64,000 nucleotides of DNA, taken from positions 77,165 to 141,164 of the forward strand of contig NZ_AUCM01000009.1 of assembly GCF_000429765.1 (NCBI RefSeq), written 5' to 3'. Below the pieces are notes generated by a model. That model ran no database searches and had not been told where the DNA came from. It saw only the letters and a program-made list of their open reading frames with translations. The position numbers were made by a program, and so were the translations under genes. Shown here in pieces: positions 45,364 to 54,343 of the stretch. The first letter of the stretch is position 1. Each line of letters opens with the position of its first letter. Source of the DNA: Gemmobacter nectariphilus DSM 15620 (GTDB lineage Bacteria; Pseudomonadota; Alphaproteobacteria; Rhodobacterales; Rhodobacteraceae).

Positions 45364-47643
45364 TCAGCGCCGCTTGCGCGCGATCTTGCGAGACTTTGCC
45401 GGTTTTTCACGCGGCGCGTGGCCGCGCCGCTTGCCAAAGCCCTTGCCGCCGCCTTTGCGCGCCCGCGCCGCGCGGCCCGAAGGCAGCCCCTTGTCGTCGA
45501 CCGACAGCAGCTCCAGCGTCAGGCCGCCCGTCACCGGAACTGCCTCGGCCAGCCGCACCGTCACCCGCTGGCCAATGCCCAGCGTCAGACCGGTATCGGC
45601 CCCCATCAGCGTCTGGCTGTCGGGGTCAAAGTGGAAGAACTCGCGCCCGATCTCGCGGATCGGGATCAGCCCGTCGGCCCCGGATTCGTCCAGCCGCACG
45701 AACAGGCCGAACCGCTGCACCCCGGAAATGCGCCCGGTGAATTCCGCCCCGACCCGGTCCGACAGCCACGAGGCCAGATAGCGGTCCGTCGTGTCACGCT
45801 CGGCCGCCATGCTGCGCCGTTCCGTGTCCGAGATCTGTTGCGCGGTTTCGGCCAGGGTTTCGATGTCCTCGCGGCTCAGGCCATCGTCGCCCCAGCCATG
45901 CCCCAGGATCAGCGCCCGATGCACGATCAGGTCCGAATATCTGCGGATCGGGCTGGTGAAATGGGCATAGGACCGCAGCGCAAGTCCGAAATGTCCAAGG
46001 TTGCGCGGGTCGTAATAGGCCTGGGTCATAGACCGCAGCGTGGTGATGTTCATCAGCTCGTCGAAATCGCTGCCCTCGGCCTGCCGCAGCAGGTTGTTCA
46101 GATGCTGCGTCTTGAGCACCTGCCCCTTGGCCAGCACAAAGCCCGACGCCTCGGCCACCTCGCGCAGCGCGTCGATCTTGTCGAGGCTGGGTTCTTCGTG
46201 CACGCGATACAGCAGCGGACGTTTCAGCCGTTCAAGTTCCTCGGCGGCGGCGACATTGGCCAGCACCATGAATTCCTCGATCAGCTTGTGGGCGTCGTAG
46301 CGTTCCTTGAACGCGACCGAGACCACCTTGCCCTCGTCCGACAGCACGATGCGCCGCTCGGGCAGGTCCAGCTCCAGCGGCTGACGCAGCGCGCGGGCAC
46401 GCTTGAGCGAGTCATAGGCCGCGTAAAGCGGGCGCAGGATGGGATCCAGCAGCGGCTCGGTCCGGTCATCGGGGCGGCCGTCGATGGCTGATTGCACCGC
46501 CTCATAGGCCAGCGAGGCCTGCGAGCGCATCAGCCCGCGGGTGAAGCGGTGCGAGATTTTCTGCCCCTGCGCGTCGATGCGGATGCAGACCGCCATGCAG
46601 GCGCGGTCCACCCCTTCGTGCAGCGAACACAGGTCGCCCGACAGCCGGTCGGGCAGCATCGGAACCACCCGGTCGGGGAAATAGGTGGAATTGCCGCGCT
46701 TGCGCGCCTCGCGGTCCAACAGCGATTGCGGGCGCACATAATGCGCCACATCAGCGATGGCGACCCAGATCACATGGCCGCCGGGATTGGTCTTGTCCGG
46801 GTCGGCATGGGCCAGCACCGCATCGTCACGGTCGCGCGCATCGGCCGGGTCGATGGTGACCAGCGGCAGATGCCGCAGATCCTCGCGATCGCCAAGGCCC
46901 GCAGGTTCCTGCCGCTCAGCCTCGAGGATCACATCATCGGGGAAATCGTCGGGGATGCCGTGCTGGTGGATGGCGATCAGCGACACCGCCTTGGGCGCGC
47001 CCGGATCGCCCAGCCGCGAAATGATGCGCGCGCGCGGCAGGCCCATCGCCTCGCGCCGGCCGACGATCTCGGCCTCGACCAGCTCGCCATCGCGGGCGTT
47101 CTGGGTGGCATCGCGGCCAACCATCCATTCCTTGGTCTCGCCCTTGTCGATGGGCAGGATCCGGCCCCCTTCGGTCATCTTGCGGAACAGGCCCAGAATG
47201 CGCCGCGCGCCCTGCCCGATGCGGCGGATCAGCCGGGCAGAATGGGAATAGGCCTCGCCTTCAACCTTGGTCAGCCGCACAAGGATGCGGTCCCCGGCCC
47301 CAAGTGCCGGATCGTCCTTGGCCGTCGTCACCAGAATGCGCGGCGCCTCGCCCTCGCCTTCCCATTCCAGCGCGCGGGCGAACAGATCGCCCATCCGGTC
47401 CGGTCCCGTCACCTCCAGCACCGCGACGGCGGGCAATTCGCCCGGCTTGCCATAACGGCGGGCCTTCTTCTCGACGGCGCCGTCGGCCTCCATCTCTTTC
47501 AGCATCCGCTTCAGCTCGATCTTCAGCGGGCCCTTGATGCCAAAGGCACGGGCAATGTCGCGCTTGGCAGGATCGCCGGGATTGTCGGCAATCCAGTCGA
47601 GGATCTGCTGGCGGGTCGGAAGCTGGGTCGCGGGCTTTTTCAT
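45364..47643 (-). CDS. rnr: Ribonuclease R
   Basis: A 3'-5' processive exoribonuclease of the RNB family. It is 759 residues. The N-terminal helix-turn-helix/cold-shock region is followed by the catalytic RNB core with the metal-binding DPADARDRDDAV near 270 and RDIWVAIAD-like VAIADVAHYVRP. An S1 domain (EFTGRISGVQRFGLFVRLDESGADG) is followed by a long basic tail (GKGFGKRRGHAPREKPAKSRKIARKRR) useful for structured RNA. I use ATG 47641-47643 (MKKPATQ) over 47649. Confidence 0.94.
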   Translation of the reverse strand: MKKPATQLPTRQQILDWIADNPGDPAKRDIARAFGIKGPLKIELKRMLKEMEADGAVEKKARRYGKPGELPAVAVLEVTGPDRMGDLFARALEWEGEGEAPRILVTTAKDDPALGAGDRILVRLTKVEGEAYSHSARLIRRIGQGARRILGLFRKMTEGGRILPIDKGETKEWMVGRDATQNARDGELVEAEIVGRREAMGLPRARIISRLGDPGAPKAVSLIAIHQHGIPDDFPDDVILEAERQEPAGLGDREDLRHLPLVTIDPADARDRDDAVLAHADPDKTNPGGHVIWVAIADVAHYVRPQSLLDREARKRGNSTYFPDRVVPMLPDRLSGDLCSLHEGVDRACMAVCIRIDAQGQKISHRFTRGLMRSQASLAYEAVQSAIDGRPDDRTEPLLDPILRPLYAAYDSLKRARALRQPLELDLPERRIVLSDEGKVVSVAFKERYDAHKLIEEFMVLANVAAAEELERLKRPLLYRVHEEPSLDKIDALREVAEASGFVLAKGQVLKTQHLNNLLRQAEGSDFDELMNITTLRSMTQAYYDPRNLGHFGLALRSYAHFTSPIRRYSDLIVHRALILGHGWGDDGLSREDIETLAETAQQISDTERRSMAAERDTTDRYLASWLSDRVGAEFTGRISGVQRFGLFVRLDESGADGLIPIREIGREFFHFDPDSQTLMGADTGLTLGIGQRVTVRLAEAVPVTGGLTLELLSVDDKGLPSGRAARARKGGGKGFGKRRGHAPREKPAKSRKIARKRR

Positions 47644-47761
47644 GCCCATGGCCTAGCACGGGGCCAATCTTGCGTCATGTGGAAAAGCCGGCGGGCGTGA
47701 CGTCACGGCACCATTGCACGGCCCGCACCGGCGCGGAAACTGCGGCCAGGAGGATCGCGCG

Positions 47762-48586
47762 ATGACCGAAGACGAGGTGCGGATCATGGGGCCGGGCGGC
47801 CCGCTGGCCGGGCGGCTGATCCTGCCAGAGGCCCCGGACAAGGCCATCGTGATCAACGCGGCAACCGCCGTGCCAGCCGGATATTACGCGCCCTTCGCCC
47901 GCTGGCTGGCCAGTGAACACAGCGCGGCGGTGCTGATCTGGGACTACCGCGATTTCGCCGCCTCGGGCGATCCGCGCCGCTCGCGCGCCACGATGGCGGA
48001 TTGGGGCGTGCATGATGCGGCGGCCGTGCGGCGCTGGATGGGCCAGCGCTGTCCTGGCCTGCCGCTTTGGGTGATCGGCCATTCGCTGGGCGGGCTTGCG
48101 CTGCCGTTCCAGCCCGACCTGCACCTTGTCGACCGCGCGATCATCGTCGCCGCCGGGCCCGTGGCCTTGCGTGAACATCCCTGGCCGCTGCGCGCGGGCA
48201 TCGCGGCCATGTGGCACGGCTATGGCCCAGCCGCTGTCGCGCTGCTGGGCTATTTCCCGGGCCGGCGCATGATGCTGGGGGCGGATGTGCCCGGGCCCGC
48301 CTTCCGCCAGTGGCGCCGCTGGTGCACGACGGACGGATCTTGCCTTGCCGACCCGGACATGCCCCCGCTGGCCAGCCCGGCACTTAGCTGCCCGGTGACG
48401 CTGATCAGCTTTTCCGATGACGGGATGGTGCCGGCGCCGGCAGTCACTCGACTGGCCGACTGGATGCCAAAGGCGGCGGTCACCCGCCGCCTGATCGCCC
48501 CGCAAGACCACGGGGTGCACAGCATCGGCCATATCGCCGCCTTTGCCAGCCGCAACCGCGCGGTCTGGCCGGCGCTGGTGGCCTGA
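47762..48586 (+). CDS. Alpha/beta hydrolase
   Basis: A 274-residue serine hydrolase fold. The nucleophile elbow is GHSLGG near 105, with VIGHSLGGLALPF. Upstream is a LIWDYRDFAASGDP segment, and a C-terminal PQDHGVHSIGHIAAF gives the likely catalytic His. It has no signal peptide. The family is too broad to assign a substrate. ATG 47762 has GGAGG. It is convergent and directly abuts grxD (stop 48584-48586, next codon 48587). Confidence 0.78.
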   Translation: MTEDEVRIMGPGGPLAGRLILPEAPDKAIVINAATAVPAGYYAPFARWLASEHSAAVLIWDYRDFAASGDPRRSRATMADWGVHDAAAVRRWMGQRCPGLPLWVIGHSLGGLALPFQPDLHLVDRAIIVAAGPVALREHPWPLRAGIAAMWHGYGPAAVALLGYFPGRRMMLGADVPGPAFRQWRRWCTTDGSCLADPDMPPLASPALSCPVTLISFSDDGMVPAPAVTRLADWMPKAAVTRRLIAPQDHGVHSIGHIAAFASRNRAVWPALVA

Positions 48587-48946
48587 TTACTTGTTGGCCT
48601 CGCGGATCTGATCCGCCTTGGCCTTGTCATAGCCGACGCCCTTGGCATCGAACAGCTGGTCCAGCTCGCCCGACAGGGTCATCTCGGTGACGATATCGCA
48701 GCCGCCCACGAACTCGCCCTTGACATAAAGCTGCGGGATGGTCGGCCAGTCCGAGAAATCCTTGATCCCCTGACGGACATCCGGATCGGCCAGCACGTTC
48801 ACATCGGCATAATCGACGCCCATGAAGTTCAGGATCCCCGCCACGCGGCTGGAGAACCCGCATTGCGGCATCATCTTGGTGCCCTTCATGTAAAGCACCA
48901 CGTCATTCGCGGCGATCGTCTCGCGGATCTGGTCCACTGCGCTCAT
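48587..48946 (-). CDS. grxD: Monothiol glutaredoxin, Grx4 family
   Basis: A 119-residue [2Fe-2S]-binding CGFS glutaredoxin. The motif MPQCGFSSR places the cysteine at residue 29, with the conserved [19 protein letters not shown] stretch. The start MSAVDQIRE (48944-48946) has GAGGGG before it. It works with BolA in iron-sulfur trafficking, and the bolA gene lies immediately upstream on the same strand, separated only by a 21-codon coupled micro-ORF. Stop abuts the convergent hydrolase gene. Confidence 0.96.
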   Translation of the reverse strand: MSAVDQIRETIAANDVVLYMKGTKMMPQCGFSSRVAGILNFMGVDYADVNVLADPDVRQGIKDFSDWPTIPQLYVKGEFVGGCDIVTEMTLSGELDQLFDAKGVGYDKAKADQIREANK

Positions 48947-48991
48947 CTTCATCCCCTCACGGCCGCCCAACCTGCGGCCAATATCCCAAGG

Positions 48992-49057
48992 TCACGCCCG
49001 CCGGGCCGCCATCACCAGCCCGGCGATGACCAGCACGGCCAGCAGCACCCACAACAT
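48992..49057 (-). CDS. Putative 21-residue membrane micro-protein between bolA and grxD
   Basis: An ATG at 49055-49057 overlaps the bolA stop (TGATG). It opens 21 codons for a single hydrophobic helix (MLWVLLAVLVIAGLVMA) ended by AARRA before TGA. Coupling, a hydrophobic helix and a positive end resemble a genuine membrane micro-protein rather than chance. Too short for any family call; conservation is untested. Confidence 0.45.
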   Translation of the reverse strand: MLWVLLAVLVIAGLVMAARRA

Positions 49058-49290
49058 CACTCTGGCGCCTTGGTGGTCAGCGCCAGCGCATGCAATTCGC
49101 CGTTCGCCCCGTCCATCTTGCCCTTGAGCGCGGCATAGACGGCGCGCTGCTGCTGCACCCGGTTCAACCCGCGAAAACTCTCGTCGATGACCTCGGCCGC
49201 AAAATGCGCGCCATCATCGCCCTGCACCGTGATCTGGGCATGCGGAAAGCTCTCGCGCAGCAGGTTCTCGATATCCTGGGCCTGTATCAT
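49057..49290 (-). CDS. bolA: BolA-family protein
   Basis: A 77-residue BolA/IbaG-type protein. The pattern HAQITVQGDDGAHFAAEVI with DDGAHF and later HALALTTKAP is the BolA fold. BolA partners CGFS glutaredoxins and binds iron-sulfur clusters or acts as a regulator. The gene is followed on the same strand by the micro-ORF and grxD, and the ATG has GGAGCGACCC upstream. Confidence 0.93.
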   Translation of the reverse strand: MIQAQDIENLLRESFPHAQITVQGDDGAHFAAEVIDESFRGLNRVQQQRAVYAALKGKMDGANGELHALALTTKAPE

Positions 49291-49363
49291 GGGTCGCTCC
49301 TTGCACCTGCCCCCAATCTAGGCCGCGTACCGCCGCCCCGCAAGCCACCCGGAAACGGCCTCG

Positions 49364-49450
49364 CTTTGCCTTTTCCGAAATACCCACGGGGGATTTTCAA
49401 GGGGGCGCGTGCGCCCCCTTGAAGCGGGGTCCGGGGGCGGCAGCCCCCGG
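49364..49450 (-). repeat. Dispersed intergenic element, copy 5, with argG terminator hairpins
   Basis: In minus orientation from the argG stop: CCGGGGGC-GGCA-GCCCCCGG (49431-49450), then CAAGGGGGCGC/GCGCCCCCTTG (49398-49421), then core CCCCCGTGGGTATTTCGG-AAAAGGCAAAG (49364-49392). The hairpins are likely argG terminators. Confidence 0.7.
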
Positions 49451-49458
49451 CTCCCCCC

Positions 49459-50691
49459 TCAGCCCTTCTTGGCCACCCGCGCGTTGCGCGTCGCGATCAG
49501 CTTCAGCCGCAGCGCGTTCAGACGGATGAAGCCTTCGGCATCCTTCTGGTTGTAGGCGCCCGCATCTTCCTCGAACGTCACATGCTTTTCGGAATAAAGC
49601 GAGTGATCCGACCAGCGCGCAACCGTGCGCACCGAGCCCTTGTAGAGCTTCAGCCGCACCGTGCCGGTGACATGTTCCTGCGTCTTGTCTATCAGCGCCT
49701 GCAGCGCCTCACGCTCGGGGCTGAACCAGAAGCCGTTGTAGATCAGCTCCGCATAGCGCGGCATGATCGAATCCTTCAGGTGGCCCGCGCCGGCATCCAG
49801 CGTGATCTGTTCGATCCCGCGGTGGGCTTCCAGCAAGATGGTGCCGCCGGGGGTTTCATAGACGCCGCGCGACTTCATGCCGACAAAGCGGTTTTCCACG
49901 AAGTCCAGCAGGCCCACGCCATGCTTGCCGCCCAGCTCGTTCAGGCGGGTCAACAGCATGGCCGGCGACAGCGCCTCGCCGTTGACCGCCACGGCATCGC
50001 CCTGCTCGAAGGTCACTTCGATGAATTCCGGCGTATCGGGCGCCTCTTCCACCGGCACGATGCGCTGCGCGACGTAATCGGGCGCCTCGACACCCGGATC
50101 TTCCAGCACGGTGCCTTCGGACGAGGTGTGCAGCAGGTTCGCATCCACGCTGAACGGCGCCTCGCCGCGCTTGTTCTTGGCGATCGGGATCTGGTTCGCC
50201 TCGGCGAATTCCAGCAGCCTGGTGCGGCTGGTCAGATCCCATTCCCGCCAGGGCGCGATCACCCGGATCGTCGGGTCCAGCGCCAGCGCCGACAGCTCGA
50301 ACCGGACCTGATCGTTGCCCTTGCCGGTCGCACCATGCGCCACCGCATCGGCGCCATGCTTGTGGGCAATGTCCACCAGATGCTTCGAGATCAGCGGCCG
50401 CGCGATCGAGGTGCCCAGCAGATACAGCCCCTCATAGACCGCATTCGCGCGGAACATCGGGAACACGAAGTCGCGCACGAATTCCTCGCGCACGTCGACG
50501 ATGTGGATGTTCTCTTCCTTGATGCCCAGCATCAGCGCCTTCTGGCGCGCGGGCTCCAGTTCCTCGCCCTGGCCAAGGTCGGCGGTGAAGGTGATGACCT
50601 CGCAACCGTATTCGGTTTGCAGCCACTTGAGGATGATCGAGGTATCGAGGCCGCCGGAATAGGCAAGCACGACTTTCTTGGGCGCGGACAT
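49459..50691 (-). CDS. argG: Argininosuccinate synthase
   Basis: Condenses citrulline and aspartate with ATP in arginine synthesis. It is 410 residues. The PP-loop is AYSGGLDTS (9-17), and [13 protein letters not shown] near 115 is canonical. Length is normal. Its start (50691) and that of ilvA (50811) are divergent across 119 bases. The gene is followed by strong hairpins and repeat copy 5. No arginine-regulator site is obvious to me. Confidence 0.97.
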   Translation of the reverse strand: MSAPKKVVLAYSGGLDTSIILKWLQTEYGCEVITFTADLGQGEELEPARQKALMLGIKEENIHIVDVREEFVRDFVFPMFRANAVYEGLYLLGTSIARPLISKHLVDIAHKHGADAVAHGATGKGNDQVRFELSALALDPTIRVIAPWREWDLTSRTRLLEFAEANQIPIAKNKRGEAPFSVDANLLHTSSEGTVLEDPGVEAPDYVAQRIVPVEEAPDTPEFIEVTFEQGDAVAVNGEALSPAMLLTRLNELGGKHGVGLLDFVENRFVGMKSRGVYETPGGTILLEAHRGIEQITLDAGAGHLKDSIMPRYAELIYNGFWFSPEREALQALIDKTQEHVTGTVRLKLYKGSVRTVARWSDHSLYSEKHVTFEEDAGAYNQKDAEGFIRLNALRLKLIATRNARVAKKG

Positions 50692-50810
50692 GGGGCAGCT
50701 CCGTCAAGGGAAAACCGCGCAGGGTCTAGCCGCATTTGGCCGGGGCGGCAAGGGCGGTGGACGCGCGGGCCGCGGACTGTTACGGGAACCCGACAGACCC
50801 GGAGGTCCAG

Positions 50811-52058
50811 ATGACCGATTTCCCCCAAGCCGTGCGCGATGCCGCTGCTGCCCTGCGCGATCTGTTCGAGCCGACGCCGCTGCAACGCAATGACCATCTG
50901 TCGGCCCGCTTTGGCGCCGATATCTGGCTCAAGCGCGAGGATCTGACCCCGGTGCGCAGCTACAAGCTGCGCGGGGCCTTCAATGCGATGCGCAAGCTGC
51001 GCGTGGCGCAGCCGGACCAGCGCCAGTTCGTCTGCGCCAGTGCCGGGAACCATGCGCAGGGCATGGCCTATGCCTGCCGGCATTTCGGGGTGCGCGGCAC
51101 GATCTTCATGCCGGTGACGACGCCGCAACAGAAGATCGACAAGACCCGCACCTTTGGCGGCGGTGCGGTGGAAATCGTGCTGACGGGCGACTATTTCGAC
51201 CAGACCCTTGCCGCCGCCAAGGCCTTCTGCACCCGGCAAGGCGCGCATTTCCTGGCCCCCTTTGACGATGCCGACGTGATCGAAGGTCAGGCGACCGTGG
51301 CCGTCGAGATGCTGGACCAGCTGGGCCGCGCGCCGGACATGGTGGTCATTCCGGTCGGGGGCGGCGGTCTGGCGGCCGGTGTCACCAGCTATCTGAACGA
51401 AGCCGCGCCCGGCATCGACTTTCGCTTTGTCGAACCGCTGGGCGGGGCCAGCATGGCCGCCGCGCTTGCTGCGGGCGGGCCTGTCACCTTGCCCCGCGTC
51501 AACAGCTTTGTCGATGGCGCGGCGGTGGCACGGCTGGGCGATCTGCCCTTTGCTGCCTTGCGATGGGTGGACCCGGCCCATGTCCTGGCCGCCCCAGAAG
51601 ACCGCATCTGCATCACCATGCTGGAGATGCTGAACGTCGAGGGGATCGTCCTTGAACCCGCTGGCGCGCTCTCCATCGACGCGCTGCCCGATCTTGCCGC
51701 CCAGATTCGCGGCAAGACGGTCGTCTGCATCACCTCGGGCGGCAATTTCGATTTCGAGCGCCTGCCCGAGGTCAAGGAACGCGCCATGCGCTTTGCCGGC
51801 AAGAAGAAATACTTCCTGCTGCGCATGCCCCAGCGCCCTGGCGCGCTGCGCGAATTCCTGTCGATGCTGGGCCCCGACGACGATATCGCCCGGTTCGAAT
51901 ACCTCAAGAAATCGGCGCGCAACTTCGGATCGGTGCTGATCGGGATCGAGACCTCGCGGCCCGAGAATTTCACCACGCTGCTTGCCCGGCTGGATGCGGC
52001 CGCCTTTGTCTGGCGCGACATCACCGGCGACGAGACGCTGGCGGAATTCCTGATCTGA
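50811..52058 (+). CDS. ilvA: Threonine ammonia-lyase (threonine deaminase)
   Basis: Makes 2-oxobutyrate from threonine, first step of isoleucine synthesis. It is 415 residues. PLP lysine is Lys52 in RSYKLRGAFNA, with the glycine-rich PVGGGGLAAG near 182. The C-terminal ACT-like regulatory domain (about 325-415, KKYFLLRMPQRPGALREF) is present once, so it is the short, single-ACT-like form, which is probably less sensitive to isoleucine than the E. coli form. ATG 50811 has GGAGG. Confidence 0.92.
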   Translation: MTDFPQAVRDAAAALRDLFEPTPLQRNDHLSARFGADIWLKREDLTPVRSYKLRGAFNAMRKLRVAQPDQRQFVCASAGNHAQGMAYACRHFGVRGTIFMPVTTPQQKIDKTRTFGGGAVEIVLTGDYFDQTLAAAKAFCTRQGAHFLAPFDDADVIEGQATVAVEMLDQLGRAPDMVVIPVGGGGLAAGVTSYLNEAAPGIDFRFVEPLGGASMAAALAAGGPVTLPRVNSFVDGAAVARLGDLPFAALRWVDPAHVLAAPEDRICITMLEMLNVEGIVLEPAGALSIDALPDLAAQIRGKTVVCITSGGNFDFERLPEVKERAMRFAGKKKYFLLRMPQRPGALREFLSMLGPDDDIARFEYLKKSARNFGSVLIGIETSRPENFTTLLARLDAAAFVWRDITGDETLAEFLI

Positions 52059-52077
52059 GCGCGGCGCAGGCGCCTGC

Positions 52078-52407
52078 TCAGGCCTGGCGCTCTGCCAGAC
52101 CGTCCAGGAACGCCGCGCGCGACTTTTCGTAAAGCGACACGACGCTTGTCAGATCGACCTCGGCCGCGCGCCCCTCGGCCGCCATCCGCTCGCCCAGCTG
52201 GCAGACCGCGCCCAGTCTGCCGAAGCCAAGGTTCAGCGCGCTGCCCTTGAGAAAATGCATGTCGCGTTCGACATTGATCTGGTCGGGCGCGCTGCGCATG
52301 CGGGCGATCACCTCATCGACCTCGTCCAGGAACAGGGCCACGACCTCTGTGAAACTTTCCGCGCCCACCTCATCGCGAAGCAAGGTTACCCTGTCCCAGT
52401 CAATCAT
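52078..52407 (-). CDS. Hpt-domain phosphotransfer protein
   Basis: A 109-residue single-domain histidine phosphotransfer protein. The phosphorylatable His51 lies in DMHFLKGSALNLGF, with His-X2-Lys-Gly-Ser around it. Start ATG 52405-52407 is chosen; an adjacent ATG lies one codon earlier. It is divergent from the receiver-PP2C gene, 165 bases apart, and is the likely phosphodonor or acceptor for that receiver. No kinase gene is adjacent. It ends 19 bases after the ilvA stop, convergent. Confidence 0.82.
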   Translation of the reverse strand: MIDWDRVTLLRDEVGAESFTEVVALFLDEVDEVIARMRSAPDQINVERDMHFLKGSALNLGFGRLGAVCQLGERMAAEGRAAEVDLTSVVSLYEKSRAAFLDGLAERQA

Positions 52408-52572
52408 CATCCAACTCCTGCACCGCAAGGCGACGCCTACCAGCCACAAAACACGCTGACGTTGCAAGGTTAAAGCATCGTATTCGCCGCATCGTGTTTC
52501 AACAGCAATTTTAACGTTCATTCGCCCTTAACCCGTCGCGGCAACGATCCTCGCAGCGAATGGGGGTGAAAC

Positions 52573-53832
52573 GTGCCATCGGGGTCCACTCAGACCAGAC
52601 CGGAATTGACTGCGCGGCAGCGTGTGCTGGTCGTCGACGACAGCCGCGCGCAGCGCGCCTTGCTGCGCGTCTCGCTGACGCGCTGGGGCTATGAGGTGAC
52701 CGAGGCCGCCACGGGCGACGAGGCGCTTGCCCTGTGCCGTGTGCAGCAGTTCGACATCGTGCTGTCGGACTGGATGATGCCGGGCCTGTCGGGGCCGGAC
52801 TTCTGCCGCGCCTATCGCGCCCTGCCCGGTGAAAGCTATGGCTATTTCATCCTTCTGACCTCGAAATCCGAAAAGGACGAGGTTGCCTTGGGGCTGGACG
52901 CGGGGGCCGACGATTTCCTGTCGAAACCCGTCACGCCCGAGGAACTGCGCGCCAGGATGCGGGCCGGGGAACGCCTGCTGGCCATGCAGCGCGAATTGCG
53001 GGACAACAACCGCCTGCTGGGCGCGGCGCTGGACGAATTGCAGGGCGTCTATGATTCGCTCGACCGTGACCTGATCGAGGCGCGCAAGCTGCAACAGTCG
53101 CTGGTGCGCGACCGCCACCATGACTTTGGCAGCGCGGCGATTTCCCTGCTGCTGCGCCCTTCGGGCCATGTGGGGGGCGATCTGGTGGGCTATTTCCCGC
53201 TGGCGCCGGACCGGCTGGCGTTCTTTTCGGTCGATGTCTCGGGGCATGGCGTGGCCTCGGCGATGATGGCAGCGCGGCTGGCGGGGCTGCTGTCGGCCAG
53301 CTTTGCCGATGGCAATGTGGTGTTCGACTACGATTCGGGGGCGATTCGCGTCTTGCCGCCGGAACAGGTGGCCGAACGGCTGAACCATCTGGTGCTGGAG
53401 GTGATGCAGGTCGATCAGTATTTCACCTGCGTCTATGGCGATGCCGATCTGCGCAGCGGGCGCTTGCGCATGGTGCAGGCCGGGCACCCGCACCCGCTGC
53501 TGCTGGACGCGGCGGGCGATGTGCGCCCGCTGGGCGGCGGTGGCCTGCCGGTCGGGCTGATCCCCGGCGCCCGCTGGGACCGGCTGGAGATCACGCTTGC
53601 CCCCGGTGACCGGCTGTTCCTGATGACCGACGGGTTGACCGAATGCCGCAACCCCATGGGCGAGGAACTGGGCGAAGACGGGCTGGCCCGCCTTGTCCGC
53701 CGAAACCTGGCTCTGGGGGGCGAGGAGTTCCTTGACGCCCTGCAATGGGATGTCGAGGCATGGGCCGGCAGCGCCGATCTGGCCGATGACATGTCGGGCG
53801 TGTTGCTGGACTGGCGCGGCCTAGCGCAATAG
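52573..53832 (+). CDS. Receiver-PP2C (RsbU-like) response regulator phosphatase
   Basis: A 419-residue two-domain protein. The CheY-like receiver (about 16-130) has DD at 22-23, phospho-acceptor Asp66 in LSDWMMPG and a C-terminal Lys (FLSKPV). A coiled-coil linker (about 135-180) precedes the SpoIIE/PP2C phosphatase (about 185-418, with GGDLVGYF, VDVSGHGVASAM, and DDMSGVLL). Start GTG 52573 has GGGGGTGA upstream. The design fits partner-switching systems, for example RbaY of Rhodobacter capsulatus. The target anti-sigma antagonist is not in the window. Confidence 0.9.
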   Translation: MPSGSTQTRPELTARQRVLVVDDSRAQRALLRVSLTRWGYEVTEAATGDEALALCRVQQFDIVLSDWMMPGLSGPDFCRAYRALPGESYGYFILLTSKSEKDEVALGLDAGADDFLSKPVTPEELRARMRAGERLLAMQRELRDNNRLLGAALDELQGVYDSLDRDLIEARKLQQSLVRDRHHDFGSAAISLLLRPSGHVGGDLVGYFPLAPDRLAFFSVDVSGHGVASAMMAARLAGLLSASFADGNVVFDYDSGAIRVLPPEQVAERLNHLVLEVMQVDQYFTCVYGDADLRSGRLRMVQAGHPHPLLLDAAGDVRPLGGGGLPVGLIPGARWDRLEITLAPGDRLFLMTDGLTECRNPMGEELGEDGLARLVRRNLALGGEEFLDALQWDVEAWAGSADLADDMSGVLLDWRGLAQ

Positions 53833-54255
53833 CGACAGGAAATGCCGATCGCCCGGATTGCCCAGCATCTGCGCCGCCTGGTCAGGGCGCACCCACACGG
53901 CACTATGGCCCGGCTCGGTCGGGGGGCCAAGCCGCAGGATCGGCCGCGCCAGATAGATGGTGCACAGCTTTTCCGCCCACAGGTCATATTCGGGCATATA
54001 GGTGAACCGCCGGAACGCCCCCAGCCGCCGGATCAGCTGCATGGACCAGCCGGTTTCCTCGCGCACCTCGCGGTGCAGCGCGGGCACCGGATGCTCGCCC
54101 GGGTCGATGCCGCCACCGGGCAACTGGAACTCGGGCCAAGGCTCTTGCTGATGGGTCAGCAACACGCGCCCGCCGCGCATCAGCACGGCATAGGCACCCG
54201 GGCGGCGGCGATAGCGGCGGCCCGGCTCTGGCGGCAGATCGAAACGGGGGATCAT
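53821..54255 (-). CDS. Nudix hydrolase
   Basis: A 144-residue Nudix protein. The box GGGIDPGEHPVPALHREVREETGW (starting near residue 46; pattern GX5EX7REUXEEXGU) is intact. Substrate unknown; the N-terminal RRRPGAYAVLMRGGRVLL resembles MutT/ADP-ribose hydrolases. It overlaps the 3' end of the receiver-PP2C gene by 12 bases on the opposite strand. Divergent from hslO. Confidence 0.85.
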   Translation of the reverse strand: MIPRFDLPPEPGRRYRRRPGAYAVLMRGGRVLLTHQQEPWPEFQLPGGGIDPGEHPVPALHREVREETGWSMQLIRRLGAFRRFTYMPEYDLWAEKLCTIYLARPILRLGPPTEPGHSAVWVRPDQAAQMLGNPGDRHFLSLLR

Positions 54256-54343
54256 CGGGGCCTCTTGGCTGGGGCGGTCAATCGCCTATATACAGACCAA
54301 CATTCCCAATGCGCCATGCCTTCGGGCTGGCAAGGAACCCCCA

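Noticed and set aside
48587-49290. grxD and bolA as a novel operon type
   Set aside because: The CGFS glutaredoxin/BolA pairing is well known. Only the micro-ORF between them was kept as a finding.
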